Positions 18,676 through 28,378 of a DNA stretch of 39,730 nt are shown in pieces. The translations under genes and the position numbers were made by a program. The notes beneath the pieces were generated by a model that worked only from the letters and a program-made list of their open reading frames with translations, did no database searches and was not told where the DNA came from. This DNA is from Nitrospirota bacterium (GTDB taxonomy: Bacteria > Nitrospirota > Thermodesulfovibrionia > Thermodesulfovibrionales > UBA1546). Position 1 is the first letter of the stretch. Each line of letters starts with the position of its first letter. The stretch is taken from assembly GCA_016208875.1 (NCBI GenBank), contig JACQXD010000093.1, positions 1 through 39,730 of the forward strand, written 5' to 3'.

Positions 18676-19374
18676 ATGATGTCAAAGCAAGATATTGCGG
18701 GTCTGGAAAATGACCTCGGTTACAGTTTCAAAAATAAGGAGCTTCTTTTAGAATCCTTGACCCATAAGTCATTCCATCATGAAAATCCCGGAAAGGCGCC
18801 GATGTATAATGAGAGGCTCGAATTCCTCGGTGATTCTGTTCTGGGACTTACGGTCGTGGAATACCTGTTTAGACATAAAAAGGATTATTCGGAATCGACT
18901 ATGTCGAAGATTAAGTCCTATCTCGTAAAAGAATCTGTTCTGTCCGACGTTGCAGAATGTATATCGCTCGGGACATATCTGAGACTGGGGAAAGGCGAGG
19001 AAGATACGGGCGGTAGAGAAAAAAAATCTATCCTTGCCGATGCATTGGAAGCCGTATTCGGTGCAGTGTATATCGATGGGGGGCATGAAATTGCAAAAAA
19101 AATAATACTCGGACTTTTAATGGATAAGATCGATGGAGCAATATCCTCCGAACAATTCTTCGATTTTAAAACAGACCTGCAGGAAGAGAGTCAGATCAGA
19201 TTCGGGGTTCTGCCTCAGTATAAGACGGTTAAGCAGGAAGGCGAAGAACATAGAAAGATATTCACGGTCGATGTTTATATTAAAGGCAGTAAATTCGGCA
19301 GAGGCAGCGGCAGAAGCAAAAAGGAGGCCGAGACTATCGCCGCAAAAGAGGCGTTATCAAAAATCAGGGTGTAA
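18676..19374 (+). CDS. rnc: Ribonuclease III
   Basis: MYNERLEFLGDSVLGLTVVEYLF, LADALEAVFGAVYIDGG, C-terminal dsRBD FGRGSGRSKKEAETIAAKEAL. Confidence 0.95.
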   Translation: MMSKQDIAGLENDLGYSFKNKELLLESLTHKSFHHENPGKAPMYNERLEFLGDSVLGLTVVEYLFRHKKDYSESTMSKIKSYLVKESVLSDVAECISLGTYLRLGKGEEDTGGREKKSILADALEAVFGAVYIDGGHEIAKKIILGLLMDKIDGAISSEQFFDFKTDLQEESQIRFGVLPQYKTVKQEGEEHRKIFTVDVYIKGSKFGRGSGRSKKEAETIAAKEALSKIRV

Positions 19375-19437
19375 AATACTGCGTCTCAATCGATGGAAAA
19401 TTACCTTGACAATGGGGAGGGGTTTAGAATTAGAATT

Positions 19438-19965
19438 ATGAAGGAGATAAAGGTGAAGATAAAAAAGGTTTCAGGGTTTAGGTTTCAGGTACTGTTTTTA
19501 GTGTTAGTGTCAGTTTTCAGTGTCTGTTCACTGTTACTGTTCACTGACACTATCTGGGCTTCCGATGGGTGGGAAGCGAGTATTACAGTGAGTGTTTTGG
19601 ATGCGGAGAACAAATTATCTTTTGGTCAGAAGTCGGACGCCACGGACGATTTTGACAATCAGTACGACGTCCCTGCTATGTTAAGCGGTGATATAAAGGT
19701 GTATTTCATGTCAGGAGATACAAGCTGCTGGAGGGATATAAAGGCTCATAATATACGGGGAAAGGAGAAGTCATGGAATATGCATATCGAATCCTCCCAT
19801 ATCGGAGAGGTCATTAAGATAAAATGGAACCCTGAACTCTTACCCCGCACCCGCACGCTTAAGCTCATTGACCATAAAACAGGTATTGTCGTTGATATGA
19901 AAGAACACAATCATTACCTCTATAAAAATGACGGAGAAAGGCAGATAGGGATAAGAGTTAAATAA
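19438..19965 (+). CDS. Secreted hypothetical protein
   Basis: Hydrophobic N-terminus ending WASDGWEAS, then about 135 aa soluble domain; no family recognised. Confidence 0.6.
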   Translation: MKEIKVKIKKVSGFRFQVLFLVLVSVFSVCSLLLFTDTIWASDGWEASITVSVLDAENKLSFGQKSDATDDFDNQYDVPAMLSGDIKVYFMSGDTSCWRDIKAHNIRGKEKSWNMHIESSHIGEVIKIKWNPELLPRTRTLKLIDHKTGIVVDMKEHNHYLYKNDGERQIGIRVK

Positions 19966-19969
19966 AGCT

Positions 19970-19991
19970 CCCCGCCGCAGAGACGGCGGGG
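19970..19991 (+). terminator. Hairpin terminator
   Basis: CCCCGCCG-cagaga-CGGCGGGG followed by an A/T-rich stretch. Confidence 0.6.
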
Positions 19992-20174
19992 TATCAAAAA
20001 AATAAATCGTACTTTGTCATTCCCGCTTGTCGGGAATCCTTCTGATCCCCTCTTTGGCAAAGAGGGGTTAGGGGAGATTTATTGAAAATTTATTTATTCA
20101 AAAAAGACTGTGGGGTATTGAAAATTTAATAAATGCAAAAATCAAAATGCAAAATTCAAAATTTAAACGTTCTT

Positions 20175-20338
20175 ATATTAACAGTCTCATAATAGTCTGC
20201 ATATCCTTATAGACGTCATTCCCGCAGTCTGTTGAGCGGGAATCCAGTCGTTCTTGGTCTCTGGATGCCCGATTAAGGACTTCGGGCATGACGGACAAAG
20301 GCCAACACTTGTGATTATTATTTTGAGACTGTTAATAT
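20175..20338. mobile_element. MITE-like element carrying REP-type palindromes
   Basis: 15-bp perfect terminal inverted repeats ATATTAACAGTCTCA (20175-20189) / TGAGACTGTTAATAT (20324-20338) around GTCATTCCCGC...GCGGGAATCCAG...CTGGATGCCCG...CGGGCATGAC. Confidence 0.6.
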
Positions 20339-20546
20339 GTCTAAGTGGATTATTGACCCGGACCATTCTGTTGCCGCCTTTGCAATTAAGCATATGATGC
20401 TCGTGGATGAAGGGCTTGACATAGCGTCCCGATGTGATACTCTACGAATAGAACATGGAACGTACGTATTGCATAGCAACATAAAGAACGATAAGGATTC
20501 CCTTCACTCTTTTTATCAAGGGGTGGGTGAGGGTATAGGAGGATAG
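20337..20546 (+). pseudogene. Truncated YceI-like remnant
   Basis: MSKWIIDPDHSVAAFAIKHMM matches the YceI N-terminus, then unrelated sequence and early stop. Confidence 0.5.
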
Positions 20547-20547
20547 T

Positions 20548-21048
20548 ATGAATGCTATCGAGGTAGCCATTAAAATGGAGACCGATGCAATAAAATTTTA
20601 TACCGAGGCTGCCGGGAAGGCAAAAAATCCCGTGGGCAAAAAGATGTTTCTGACTATAAGAGAAGATGAGAAGAGACATCTCGATATGCTTTCGCAGATA
20701 TTCAGGGGGCTTGATATAACAATTAAGGATGTTAGTCCCATGAAAAATATCAAGACGGTTTTTGAGACGATGAAGGCTGAGATGATTGAGAGGGTCGAAG
20801 CCACTACAGACGAGCTTGAGGCCTTCAAGATTGCAATGAGAATGGAAAAGGAAGGGATTGAGTTTTATAGAAAAGCAGCGGCAGAGGCAAATATGGAGAA
20901 GGAGAAATTATTATTTGAGAGACTTATCAAAGAAGAAGAACAGCATTACGATATCTTTGCCAATACTTATTTTTTTATGTCGGATACCGGAAGCTGGTTT
21001 ATGTGGGAAGAACACAGCATTGTCGACGGAGGCACGCCGTGGGCGTAA
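20548..21048 (+). CDS. Ferritin-like/rubrerythrin-type diiron protein
   Basis: Two halves with E...EDEKRH and E...IKEEEQHYDIF carboxylate/His motifs. Confidence 0.8.
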   Translation: MNAIEVAIKMETDAIKFYTEAAGKAKNPVGKKMFLTIREDEKRHLDMLSQIFRGLDITIKDVSPMKNIKTVFETMKAEMIERVEATTDELEAFKIAMRMEKEGIEFYRKAAAEANMEKEKLLFERLIKEEEQHYDIFANTYFFMSDTGSWFMWEEHSIVDGGTPWA

Positions 21049-21096
21049 ATAAAAGTCAAAATTTAAAAATTATGAATCATTTTATGGAGGTGTAAG

Positions 21097-21441
21097 ATGC
21101 CTGTAATCGAATATTCGGGAGCAAGGGTTAACGTCGATGATGAAGGGTATATTGTGAATTTTGAAGACTGGAATGGGGATGTGGCCTGCGCATTGGCAGA
21201 AAAGGAAGGGGTGGAAGAGCTTACAAAAGAGCATATCGATATTCTAAAATTCATCCGGGAATACTACAGGGCACATCATTTCTTTCCCGTGCTGAACGCG
21301 ATATGTAAAAATGTTCACCAGCCTAAAAACTGCGTGAACGAGAAGTTTATGGATCCTCTCGTCGCGTGGAAGATAGCAGGACTTCCGGCACCTGACGACT
21401 TAATAATCAATCTTCTGAAATATGGACAGTCTCCGGGGTAG
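21097..21441 (+). CDS. TusE/DsrC family protein lacking C-terminal Cys residues
   Basis: VNVDDEGYIVNFEDWNGDVACALAEKEGVEELTKEHIDILKFIREYYRAHHFFPVL; C-terminus WKIAGLPAPDDLIINLLKYGQSPG. Confidence 0.85.
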   Translation: MPVIEYSGARVNVDDEGYIVNFEDWNGDVACALAEKEGVEELTKEHIDILKFIREYYRAHHFFPVLNAICKNVHQPKNCVNEKFMDPLVAWKIAGLPAPDDLIINLLKYGQSPG

Positions 21442-21467
21442 AACCTTATGAGATAGAAAGCGTATGA

Positions 21468-23899
21468 GTGAAAAAAAAGCTTTTTTCAGGTAAAATGGAC
21501 AAGGCTATGAAGGTTTATTATTCCCGATGGGCAAGTATAATCTTTTTGGTTCTGCTCACCTATGCGGTTTATTGGGGAAGTTTAAGTGTTCCTTTCATGT
21601 GGGATGATGATAACCTTATCATCAGGGATGAACAGATCAAGTCGCTCACGAATATTTTCCATGTTTTTTTTATTTTTTTTTATTGGAAGGAGGACGCACC
21701 TTTTTCGGGGGCATACTTTCGCCCAATACGAACAGTTTCTTTTGCAATAGATTATTTTCTCTGGGGTATTTTCTTGTTCGTCTATTGCTTCAGCCGTCAG
21801 CCATCAGCCGTCAGCAGTCAGCCCTCAGCCACCGATTCATGGTTCGACAAGCTCACCATGACACCTCTGTCACCCTGAGCCTGTCGAAGGGCACCCCTTT
21901 ATTGGTTGCTTTATTCTTTGCTACACATCCGATCCATTCCGAGGCGGTTGTCTGGATAAAGAATCGCGCCGAATTATTCTCAACATTCTTCCTTCTTTCT
22001 TCCTTAATCCTTTTTATGAAGAGTCAGATTCTTAATCAGTCATCAAAATACTATTCACTATTCACCATTCACTATTCACTTTCTCTTGTTTGTTTCATTC
22101 TCGCTTTACTCTCTAATGAGACAGCGATAACTTTACCGGCAGTACTGGTTTTTTATTCTTTCTTTTTTCTTTTCCCTGATAACCTTTCTTTACTCCGTAC
22201 CACCACAAGCCCCACCGGCATAGTCGTCTCACCTCACGAAAGTGTGGTACGGGGTTTACAGGAAAAAAGAAAGAAGATTTTCCTCATGACATTACCTTTC
22301 TGGACGCTGGGAATTTTATATGCCGTTTTGCGATTTACCTTATTCAAGGAAGGTATTTGGTCGCCGCCGTTAGATTTATCTTCCCATGTTTTATTAGTAA
22401 TCAAAACTATCGGAGAGTATCTCAAACTCCTGACCTTTCCGGTTAACCTTTTGGCAGAGCGTTTCTCGGGAATCCCGAAATCAATTCTTGAATTGGATAT
22501 GTTAATTTTTGCAATGGTAATAATTCTTCTGCTTGTTAGTGGAGCGCTGCTGATTCGCCATGCCAAACCGGTTTCTCGGACCATTGGTTTTACTCTTTTC
22601 TGGATTTTTATCACTATTTTACCGGTAGGGAATATTTACTACCTGAATACCCGTCCGATAGCAGAACAGCGTCTCTATCTTTCTTCGGTAGGTTTTTGTA
22701 TTTTTCTCGGATTAATATTGGGAATCTTTCTTAAAAAAGATACTGAACCGATCCCCGGCACAGCAGGGACAGGAGCCTTAATGACAGAAGTATTGACGAA
22801 GAGGAATTCTAAAAGGATTTCGAGGGTATTATGCGTTTTGGCGGCATTCGGCATTTTAGTGCCTTATTCGGCAGGAACGATTAGAAGGACTGTGGATTGG
22901 CAAAACCCTCTCGGGTTCTGGGAGAAAACCGCAAAAAATAACCCGAATCATTGGAGGACACAGATGAATCTGGGTCTTGCTTATATGTATGAAGATAGAA
23001 TCGAAGATGGAATTCAAAGACTAAAGCAGGCTATCCGTTTGGCACCGGAAGTACCCAGGGCATATTTTGACGTTGGATTTGCCTACGAAATGCAGGGAAA
23101 GATCGATGAAGCAACAGCGATGTTCGAAAAGGGAATAAGTTTGACTTCCTGCAGAGATGACCTTCATTCTCGCTTCAGAGCTGCCCTGCCGGAAATACGA
23201 GAAATTGACCTGAAGAACACTGATTTTATATTGGGATGCTTTTATCAAAAGAGAGGGTTAAAGAAAAAGGCAATTACATATTATAAAAAAGCCTTGGATA
23301 TTAATCCTAAGCATGGTGAAACGCATTATAATCTGGCACAGATTTATGAAAATGAGAGGGAGTACAATCAGGCGATCTTCCATTATGATAAGGTAATCGA
23401 GGTAGATCCCGGGCACAGGAAAATAGATAATGTCTACTATAATATAGGGAAGATTTGCTATTTTAACGGTGAACCGGACAGGGCCATAACTTACTGGGAG
23501 AAGGCAGTAAAGATTAAATCCGATCTTTTTGAATTAAGGACGGATCTTGCCGGTCTCTACAAAGAAAAAGGTATGTATTCCGACGCAATCGGCCAATATA
23601 AAAAAGCATTGGAAATTAGTCCCAAGAATTGGAATATCTATTTCAATATCGGTCTTCTTTATATGAAACAGGGATTATATAAAGAAGCCTCTGCGTATTA
23701 CGAGAAGGCAGTGAAATACAATCCCAATTTTTTCGATGCACATTATCAGCTCGGGCTCCTCTATCTTAAGCTTGGACATTTTAATGATGCGGCTAAGTTA
23801 TTTCAAAGGATTCTGTACCTTGATCCTACAAATGTGCAGGCTAAGAAGATGTATGAATCTGCCCTTAAATCGGTAGAACATGCAGGGAAAGACAGGTAG
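21468..23899 (+). CDS. TPR-containing multi-TM protein (TMTC/DUF1736-like), frameshifted in the repeat region near 21790-21890
   Basis: First frame VPFMWDDDNLIIRDEQIKSL...SGAYFRPIRTVSFAIDYFLWGI; second frame LVALFFATHPIHSEAVVWIKNRAELFS...GNIYYLNTRPIAEQRLYLSSVGF then about 7 TPRs. Confidence 0.8.
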
Positions 23900-23942
23900 A
23901 TAAAAAAAGTTCTTTCGGGTAAAATATTACGGCGGAATAGTG

Positions 23943-24947
23943 ATGCCTGAAAAGATTCTTATTGTCAAGCCGAGTTCTCTGGGAGACGTAGTCCACAGCC
24001 TGCCTTTTCTCAACGTGATTAAAGAAAGGTTTCACAACTCCGAGATACACTGGGTTATTGCCAAAGGGATCGAAGGGCTTCTGGAAGGTCATCCTATGAT
24101 AGATAAACTATGGGTAATAAATAAGGATGACTGGAAAAAGATCGGGCGTGTTAAGGACACACTCAACGAACTGAAAGAATTATTTAAGTCCTTGAAGAAA
24201 GAGAAATTCGATATAGTAGTTGATCTGCAAGGTCTTTTTAGAAGCGGGGTTCTAACGGCTGCAACAGGTGCTTCCGTGAGAGTAGGATTTAGTGATGCGA
24301 GGGAGGGAAGTTCCATATTTTACACTCACAGGGTTGAAGGCGGAAGGGATATACATGCAGTGGACAGGTATCTAAAAATTGCACAATTTCTTGGCTGCGA
24401 TATCTCTGAGGTAAGATTTCCGTTCCCTTTGTATTTCAGTCCTCAGCCCTCAGCCCTCAGCCCTCAGCTTTATGAGGAATACGCTGTCATTGTTCCGGGT
24501 GCAAGATGGCAGACCAAAAGATGGCCTCCGGAAAGGTTTGGAGAGCTTGCATCAAGATTAAGAATGAAGTTTCTTGTTATCGGCGGAAGATCGGATATGG
24601 ATATATCAAGTAAAGTTGTAGATAACTCTATGGGCAATGCCATATCTATTACAGGCAAAACCAATATCAAAGAGTTGATTGAAATAATGCGCAGGGCTAA
24701 GTTTGTCGTAAGTAACGATTCCGGTCCGATGCACATAGCAGCAGCTATAGGTGTGCCTGTCTTTGCGATATTCGGCCCAACGAATCCTCTAAGAACCGGA
24801 CCTTACGGCAAAGGGCATGTCATAATCAGAAAGACACTAAAGTGTTCGCCCTGCTATAGAAAACGATGCAGTGATATGAAGTGTATGGATGCTATAACGG
24901 CTGGAGAAGTAATCGATAATATCGAGCAAAGAATATGTGGAAAATAA
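23943..24947 (+). CDS. Heptosyltransferase-like glycosyltransferase family 9
   Basis: ILIVKPSSLGDVVHSLPFLNVIK, FDIVVDLQGLFRSG, FVVSNDSGPMHIAAAIGVPVFAIFGPTNPLRTGPYG. Confidence 0.93.
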   Translation: MPEKILIVKPSSLGDVVHSLPFLNVIKERFHNSEIHWVIAKGIEGLLEGHPMIDKLWVINKDDWKKIGRVKDTLNELKELFKSLKKEKFDIVVDLQGLFRSGVLTAATGASVRVGFSDAREGSSIFYTHRVEGGRDIHAVDRYLKIAQFLGCDISEVRFPFPLYFSPQPSALSPQLYEEYAVIVPGARWQTKRWPPERFGELASRLRMKFLVIGGRSDMDISSKVVDNSMGNAISITGKTNIKELIEIMRRAKFVVSNDSGPMHIAAAIGVPVFAIFGPTNPLRTGPYGKGHVIIRKTLKCSPCYRKRCSDMKCMDAITAGEVIDNIEQRICGK

Positions 24948-24984
24948 TGTTTGCTACCATTAGATTCCGTTAAAATACAAAACC

Positions 24985-25032
24985 GGACATTTCAAAATTG
25001 GCAGAAATAGGACGTTTCTAAATTGGGTAGAA
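24985..25032. repeat. Two about 22-bp direct repeats, possible IS-end remnant
   Basis: GGACATTTCAAAATTGGCAGAA / GGACGTTTCTAAATTGGGTAGAA, 25 bp apart. Confidence 0.4.
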
Positions 25033-25115
25033 CAAAATGTTATTGACTTTTTCGATGATTTCAGTTAAAAAATACTGCGTATAAGTAGAGTGAAAATTTA
25101 ATTAGGAGGGTAGAT

Positions 25116-25418
25116 ATGAAGCTCGGTATACATGTAAATAGCGATAAGCATATGGAACATGTGATCGGTCTTGTTAAGGCGGCTGTCTCAAAAGGTCATG
25201 AAGTAATTGTATTCACAATGTGTGAGGGCGAGAAACTATTGGAGAATCCATCTTACACAGGTCTGTGCGACATGCCCAATGTTTCGATGAGTTTCTGTGA
25301 CCATAATGCGGTTCACATGGGGATTAATAAATCGGTTATTCCTCAAAAGATCGCATGTGGGAGCCAGTATAATAATGCCGTTATGGTTCATGAGGCCGAC
25401 AGGGTCATAGTTCTTTAA
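25116..25418 (+). CDS. DsrE family sulfur-relay protein
   Basis: MKLGIHVNSDKHMEHVIGLVKAAVSKGHEVIVFTMCEGEKLL...SFCDHNA. Confidence 0.75.
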   Translation: MKLGIHVNSDKHMEHVIGLVKAAVSKGHEVIVFTMCEGEKLLENPSYTGLCDMPNVSMSFCDHNAVHMGINKSVIPQKIACGSQYNNAVMVHEADRVIVL

Positions 25419-25423
25419 GCACG

Positions 25424-25479
25424 CGTCATGCTGAACTTGATTCAGCATCTCAGACCCTGAAATGAATTCAGGGTGATGG
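25424..25479. repeat. REP-like double palindrome
   Basis: CATGCTGAACTTGATTCAGCATCTCAGACCCTGAAATGAATTCAGGGTG: two hairpins. Confidence 0.6.
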
Positions 25480-25497
25480 AATTAAGGAGGAGAAATA

Positions 25498-25668
25498 ATG
25501 AAAATTCTGCATATACTCAGTGATGGACCTGCAAAGTTATCCGATCAGATAATCGGTGTGCAATCAAAAGGTAATGAAGTCAAGGTTATCGACCTTTCCA
25601 AAAAAGGGATTTCTTATGAAAGTGTTGTAGATGATATTTTTTCGCACGACAGGGTTATCTCATGGTAA
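25498..25668 (+). CDS. DsrH/TusB-like protein, 56 aa (not in ORF track)
   Basis: MKILHILSDGPAKLSDQIIGVQSKGNEVKVIDLSKKGISYESVVDDIFSHDRVISW, preceded by AAGGAGGAG. Confidence 0.65.
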   Translation: MKILHILSDGPAKLSDQIIGVQSKGNEVKVIDLSKKGISYESVVDDIFSHDRVISW

Positions 25669-25750
25669 AGGGAGGTGAAAAAAAGTTTCGAGTTTTAAGT
25701 TTCGGGTTTCAAGTTAAAAGTTAATAAATACCAAAGAGGGAGGCAAGTAA

Positions 25751-26257
25751 ATGAAGATGAAAAGAATATATTTAATATTTTCCACAGTTGTTCTTTCTAT
25801 GACATTGATAGTCCCTTCTGTTTTTGCAGCTGAAGACATGGCTGCAAAACTCAATGCAGAACTGATGAAGGCCCCTAAAGAGAACCACTGGCAGATTAAG
25901 ACGGCAGACGTTGCCAAGATGATAGCTGGAAAGAAGACCGATTTTCTTGTAGTTGACGTAAGACCTACTCCTCCAGGACAACAAGGAGGCAAAATCCCCG
26001 GTTCTATGTACATCCCCTATAGCGAAATACTGAAGGCAGACAATCTTAAGAAACTTCCAAAGGATAAAAAAATTATCCTTGTATGTGTAACCGGACAGAC
26101 CCAGAACCTTCCAGTACTTGCATTAAGGGCATTGGGTTATAAGGCATACACTATGCCCTTCGGCATGTCCTCATGGGTTAAGGGTTACCTTGGAGCAAAG
26201 TTCATGCAGGATGCAATAAAAGGAGCAGACACAGGTAATTATCCTGTTGAAAAATGA
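25751..26257 (+). CDS. Secreted rhodanese-like domain protein
   Basis: Signal peptide ending VFAAED; FLVVDVRPTPPGQQGGKIPGSMYIPYSEI, IILVCVTGQTQNLPVLALRALGY. Confidence 0.85.
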   Translation: MKMKRIYLIFSTVVLSMTLIVPSVFAAEDMAAKLNAELMKAPKENHWQIKTADVAKMIAGKKTDFLVVDVRPTPPGQQGGKIPGSMYIPYSEILKADNLKKLPKDKKIILVCVTGQTQNLPVLALRALGYKAYTMPFGMSSWVKGYLGAKFMQDAIKGADTGNYPVEK

Positions 26258-26307
26258 GGATTGTTTTTGAACTTCGGGGACGTCAATGACGTCCCCAACT
26301 TAATAAC

Positions 26308-28152
26308 TTGTTCGCATTAAAGAAAAACGATTATATACTCATAATTTCCCTTCTTACACTCATCGTATTTATCGTACTCTTTTCCCTTCGCTCTATTGAT
26401 GACAACCGTCTCACAAACTGGCAGTGGGCGTTTTCCTTTGTCAATGCTTCGAGGGTTTTTTTAATTCTTGTTTTAGGCATTTTCCCCGCCTATATTCTTT
26501 CGAGAATTTCGCTGCTCGATCACTATCCTGCAAGCTTTCTCTTTTTCTTTTCATATATGATTACGACACTGATCTGGAAAGAACCTGAGGTTATTGTTGA
26601 CGCATCGAGGTATTTTACTCAGGCAAAACATCTTGAAGTTTATGGAATCGGTTATTTCTTCAGGGAATGGGGCAGGAGTATTGTTGCATGGACCGATATG
26701 CCCTTAATCCCTTTTTTTTACGGTCTGATCTTCAGATTTTTTGGAGAATCGAGATTATATATACAGATGTTTACAACGTTTCTCTTATCTATGACCGTTG
26801 TGCTTACCTATTTAATAGGAAAGTCGCTTTGGAGTAAAGACATAGGTTTTTTTGGCGGTCTGCTTCTTCTCGGTATCCCGTATCTGTTGATACAGACGCC
26901 TCTTATGCTCGTTGATGTCCCTACGATGTTTTTTCTCATACTTTCTATCTTTACCTTTATTAAGGCGTTGAATTGCGGAGGGATGTGGATAGGTTTTTCA
27001 AGTGCGGCAGTATTCCTTTGCTTCTTTTCCAAATATTCAACGTGGTTGATGATGTCGGTACTGGTCGTTATTTTTATAGTTTATTTTTTTACAAAGAAAT
27101 CCCCCTCACCCTTGCCCTCTCCCGCAGGGGGAGAGGGAACTAAATCCCCTCTGTCAAGAGAGGTGCAGGGGTGTGTTTCCCCTCACTCAATGGGAGAGTG
27201 TTCTCTGATTTCCCCGCCCTTGAGGGGAGGGGATGAAGGGGAGGGTGTATCTTTGTACAGTAAAAAGGTTATTTATAGAGGTATCTCAGTAATCTCTATA
27301 GCATTTTTATTAATAGGAATAGTCTTTTGGTACAAATTTGACGTATTCTCCGAACAGATTAGACTTTTAGCGACTTATCAGAAGGCCGGTCTCGGCAGGT
27401 GGAGCGAGAGTTTTATCTCTACTTTCTTTTTCCAGGTACATCCGTTTATAACTGCTGCGGCATTATATTCGATCTATGCTGCTTTGAAGAAAAGAGATCC
27501 CAAATACATCATAATAATCTGGCTGGTACTTCTCACAGTATTACTCCGAATTAAGAGGATCCGGTATATAATTATGATCTTTCCGATGTTGAGTTTAATG
27601 GCCTCTTACGGGCTTGCACAGATCAGGGATAAAGAAATAATAAGGTTCATTTCGTTATGCGTTGTAATTTTTTCGTTTGTGACGGCAATTTTTGTTTACC
27701 TGCCGTTTATGCAGAAAATAAGCATCGTAAACCTAAAGGATGGGGGTAAGTTTTTAGACTCGCTTAACGAACCGAATGTAGAGGTTTTTGTGCTTCCGTC
27801 GAAAGACCCTGTGTGCAACCCGGCGATTTCGGTACCCATTCTGGATTTATTTACAAAAAAAAATATAAAATATGAGTACGATAATATTGCTTATTACCAA
27901 ACATGGGAGAATATCGAGAAATCTCCTCTAAGATTTACATGGGAATACAAAAACCCGGGATATTATGCATGGAGTAATGATTCGGCAAAGGACGCAGCAG
28001 TAGTGGTAATATCCGAAGAACCGGAAGATTTTTTACCGGAACGGGTTAAGCTGAGACTAAAAGGGTATGGCATATCCCGTGTCTTCAATACGTATGACGA
28101 TGTATTTAGTTACAGGACAAGCATCAGCGTTTATCGGAAAAAAGGTTTATAG
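26308..28152 (+). CDS. Glycosyltransferase family 39-like polytopic membrane protein
   Basis: DASRYFTQAKHLEVYGIGYFFREWGRSIVAWTDMPLIPFFYGLIFRFFGESRLYIQMFTTF; multiple TM helices. Confidence 0.75.
   Translation: MFALKKNDYILIISLLTLIVFIVLFSLRSIDDNRLTNWQWAFSFVNASRVFLILVLGIFPAYILSRISLLDHYPASFLFFFSYMITTLIWKEPEVIVDASRYFTQAKHLEVYGIGYFFREWGRSIVAWTDMPLIPFFYGLIFRFFGESRLYIQMFTTFLLSMTVVLTYLIGKSLWSKDIGFFGGLLLLGIPYLLIQTPLMLVDVPTMFFLILSIFTFIKALNCGGMWIGFSSAAVFLCFFSKYSTWLMMSVLVVIFIVYFFTKKSPSPLPSPAGGEGTKSPLSREVQGCVSPHSMGECSLISPPLRGGDEGEGVSLYSKKVIYRGISVISIAFLLIGIVFWYKFDVFSEQIRLLATYQKAGLGRWSESFISTFFFQVHPFITAAALYSIYAALKKRDPKYIIIIWLVLLTVLLRIKRIRYIIMIFPMLSLMASYGLAQIRDKEIIRFISLCVVIFSFVTAIFVYLPFMQKISIVNLKDGGKFLDSLNEPNVEVFVLPSKDPVCNPAISVPILDLFTKKNIKYEYDNIAYYQTWENIEKSPLRFTWEYKNPGYYAWSNDSAKDAAVVVISEEPEDFLPERVKLRLKGYGISRVFNTYDDVFSYRTSISVYRKKGL
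27098..27250 (+). repeat. Composite GC-rich palindromic repeat inside the GT39-like gene
   Basis: ccctctcccgcagggggagaggg / cccctctgtcaagagagg / ccgcccttgaggggaggggatgaaggggaggg; translated as SPSPLPSPAGGEGTKSPLSREVQGCVSP...PPLRGGDEGEG. Confidence 0.85.
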
Positions 28153-28378
28153 CGAAACGGTATCGAGAACTAATCGGCCTGAATTTTTAATTTTAGCTTG
28201 ATTTTTGATTACATTTTTGTGTATATATACATGCACAACATTAAACATAGGTTAATTCATCAATGATTTTTGAATTAAAAAAGCTTAATAGGGAAGGAGG
28301 TAGATATCGCTTTAATCCATAGAAAAACTTATTGTAGAGATATAGCGTCTAAAAATTAAAGAAGGAGGGAAAAAGGTT

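Noticed and set aside
20016-20077. REP-like hairpins (GTCATTCCCGCTTGTCGGGAATCC and CCCCTCTTTGGCAAAGAGGGG) as a separate mobile element
   Set aside because: They look like common dispersed intergenic palindromes and have no terminal inverted repeats of their own, unlike 20175-20338.
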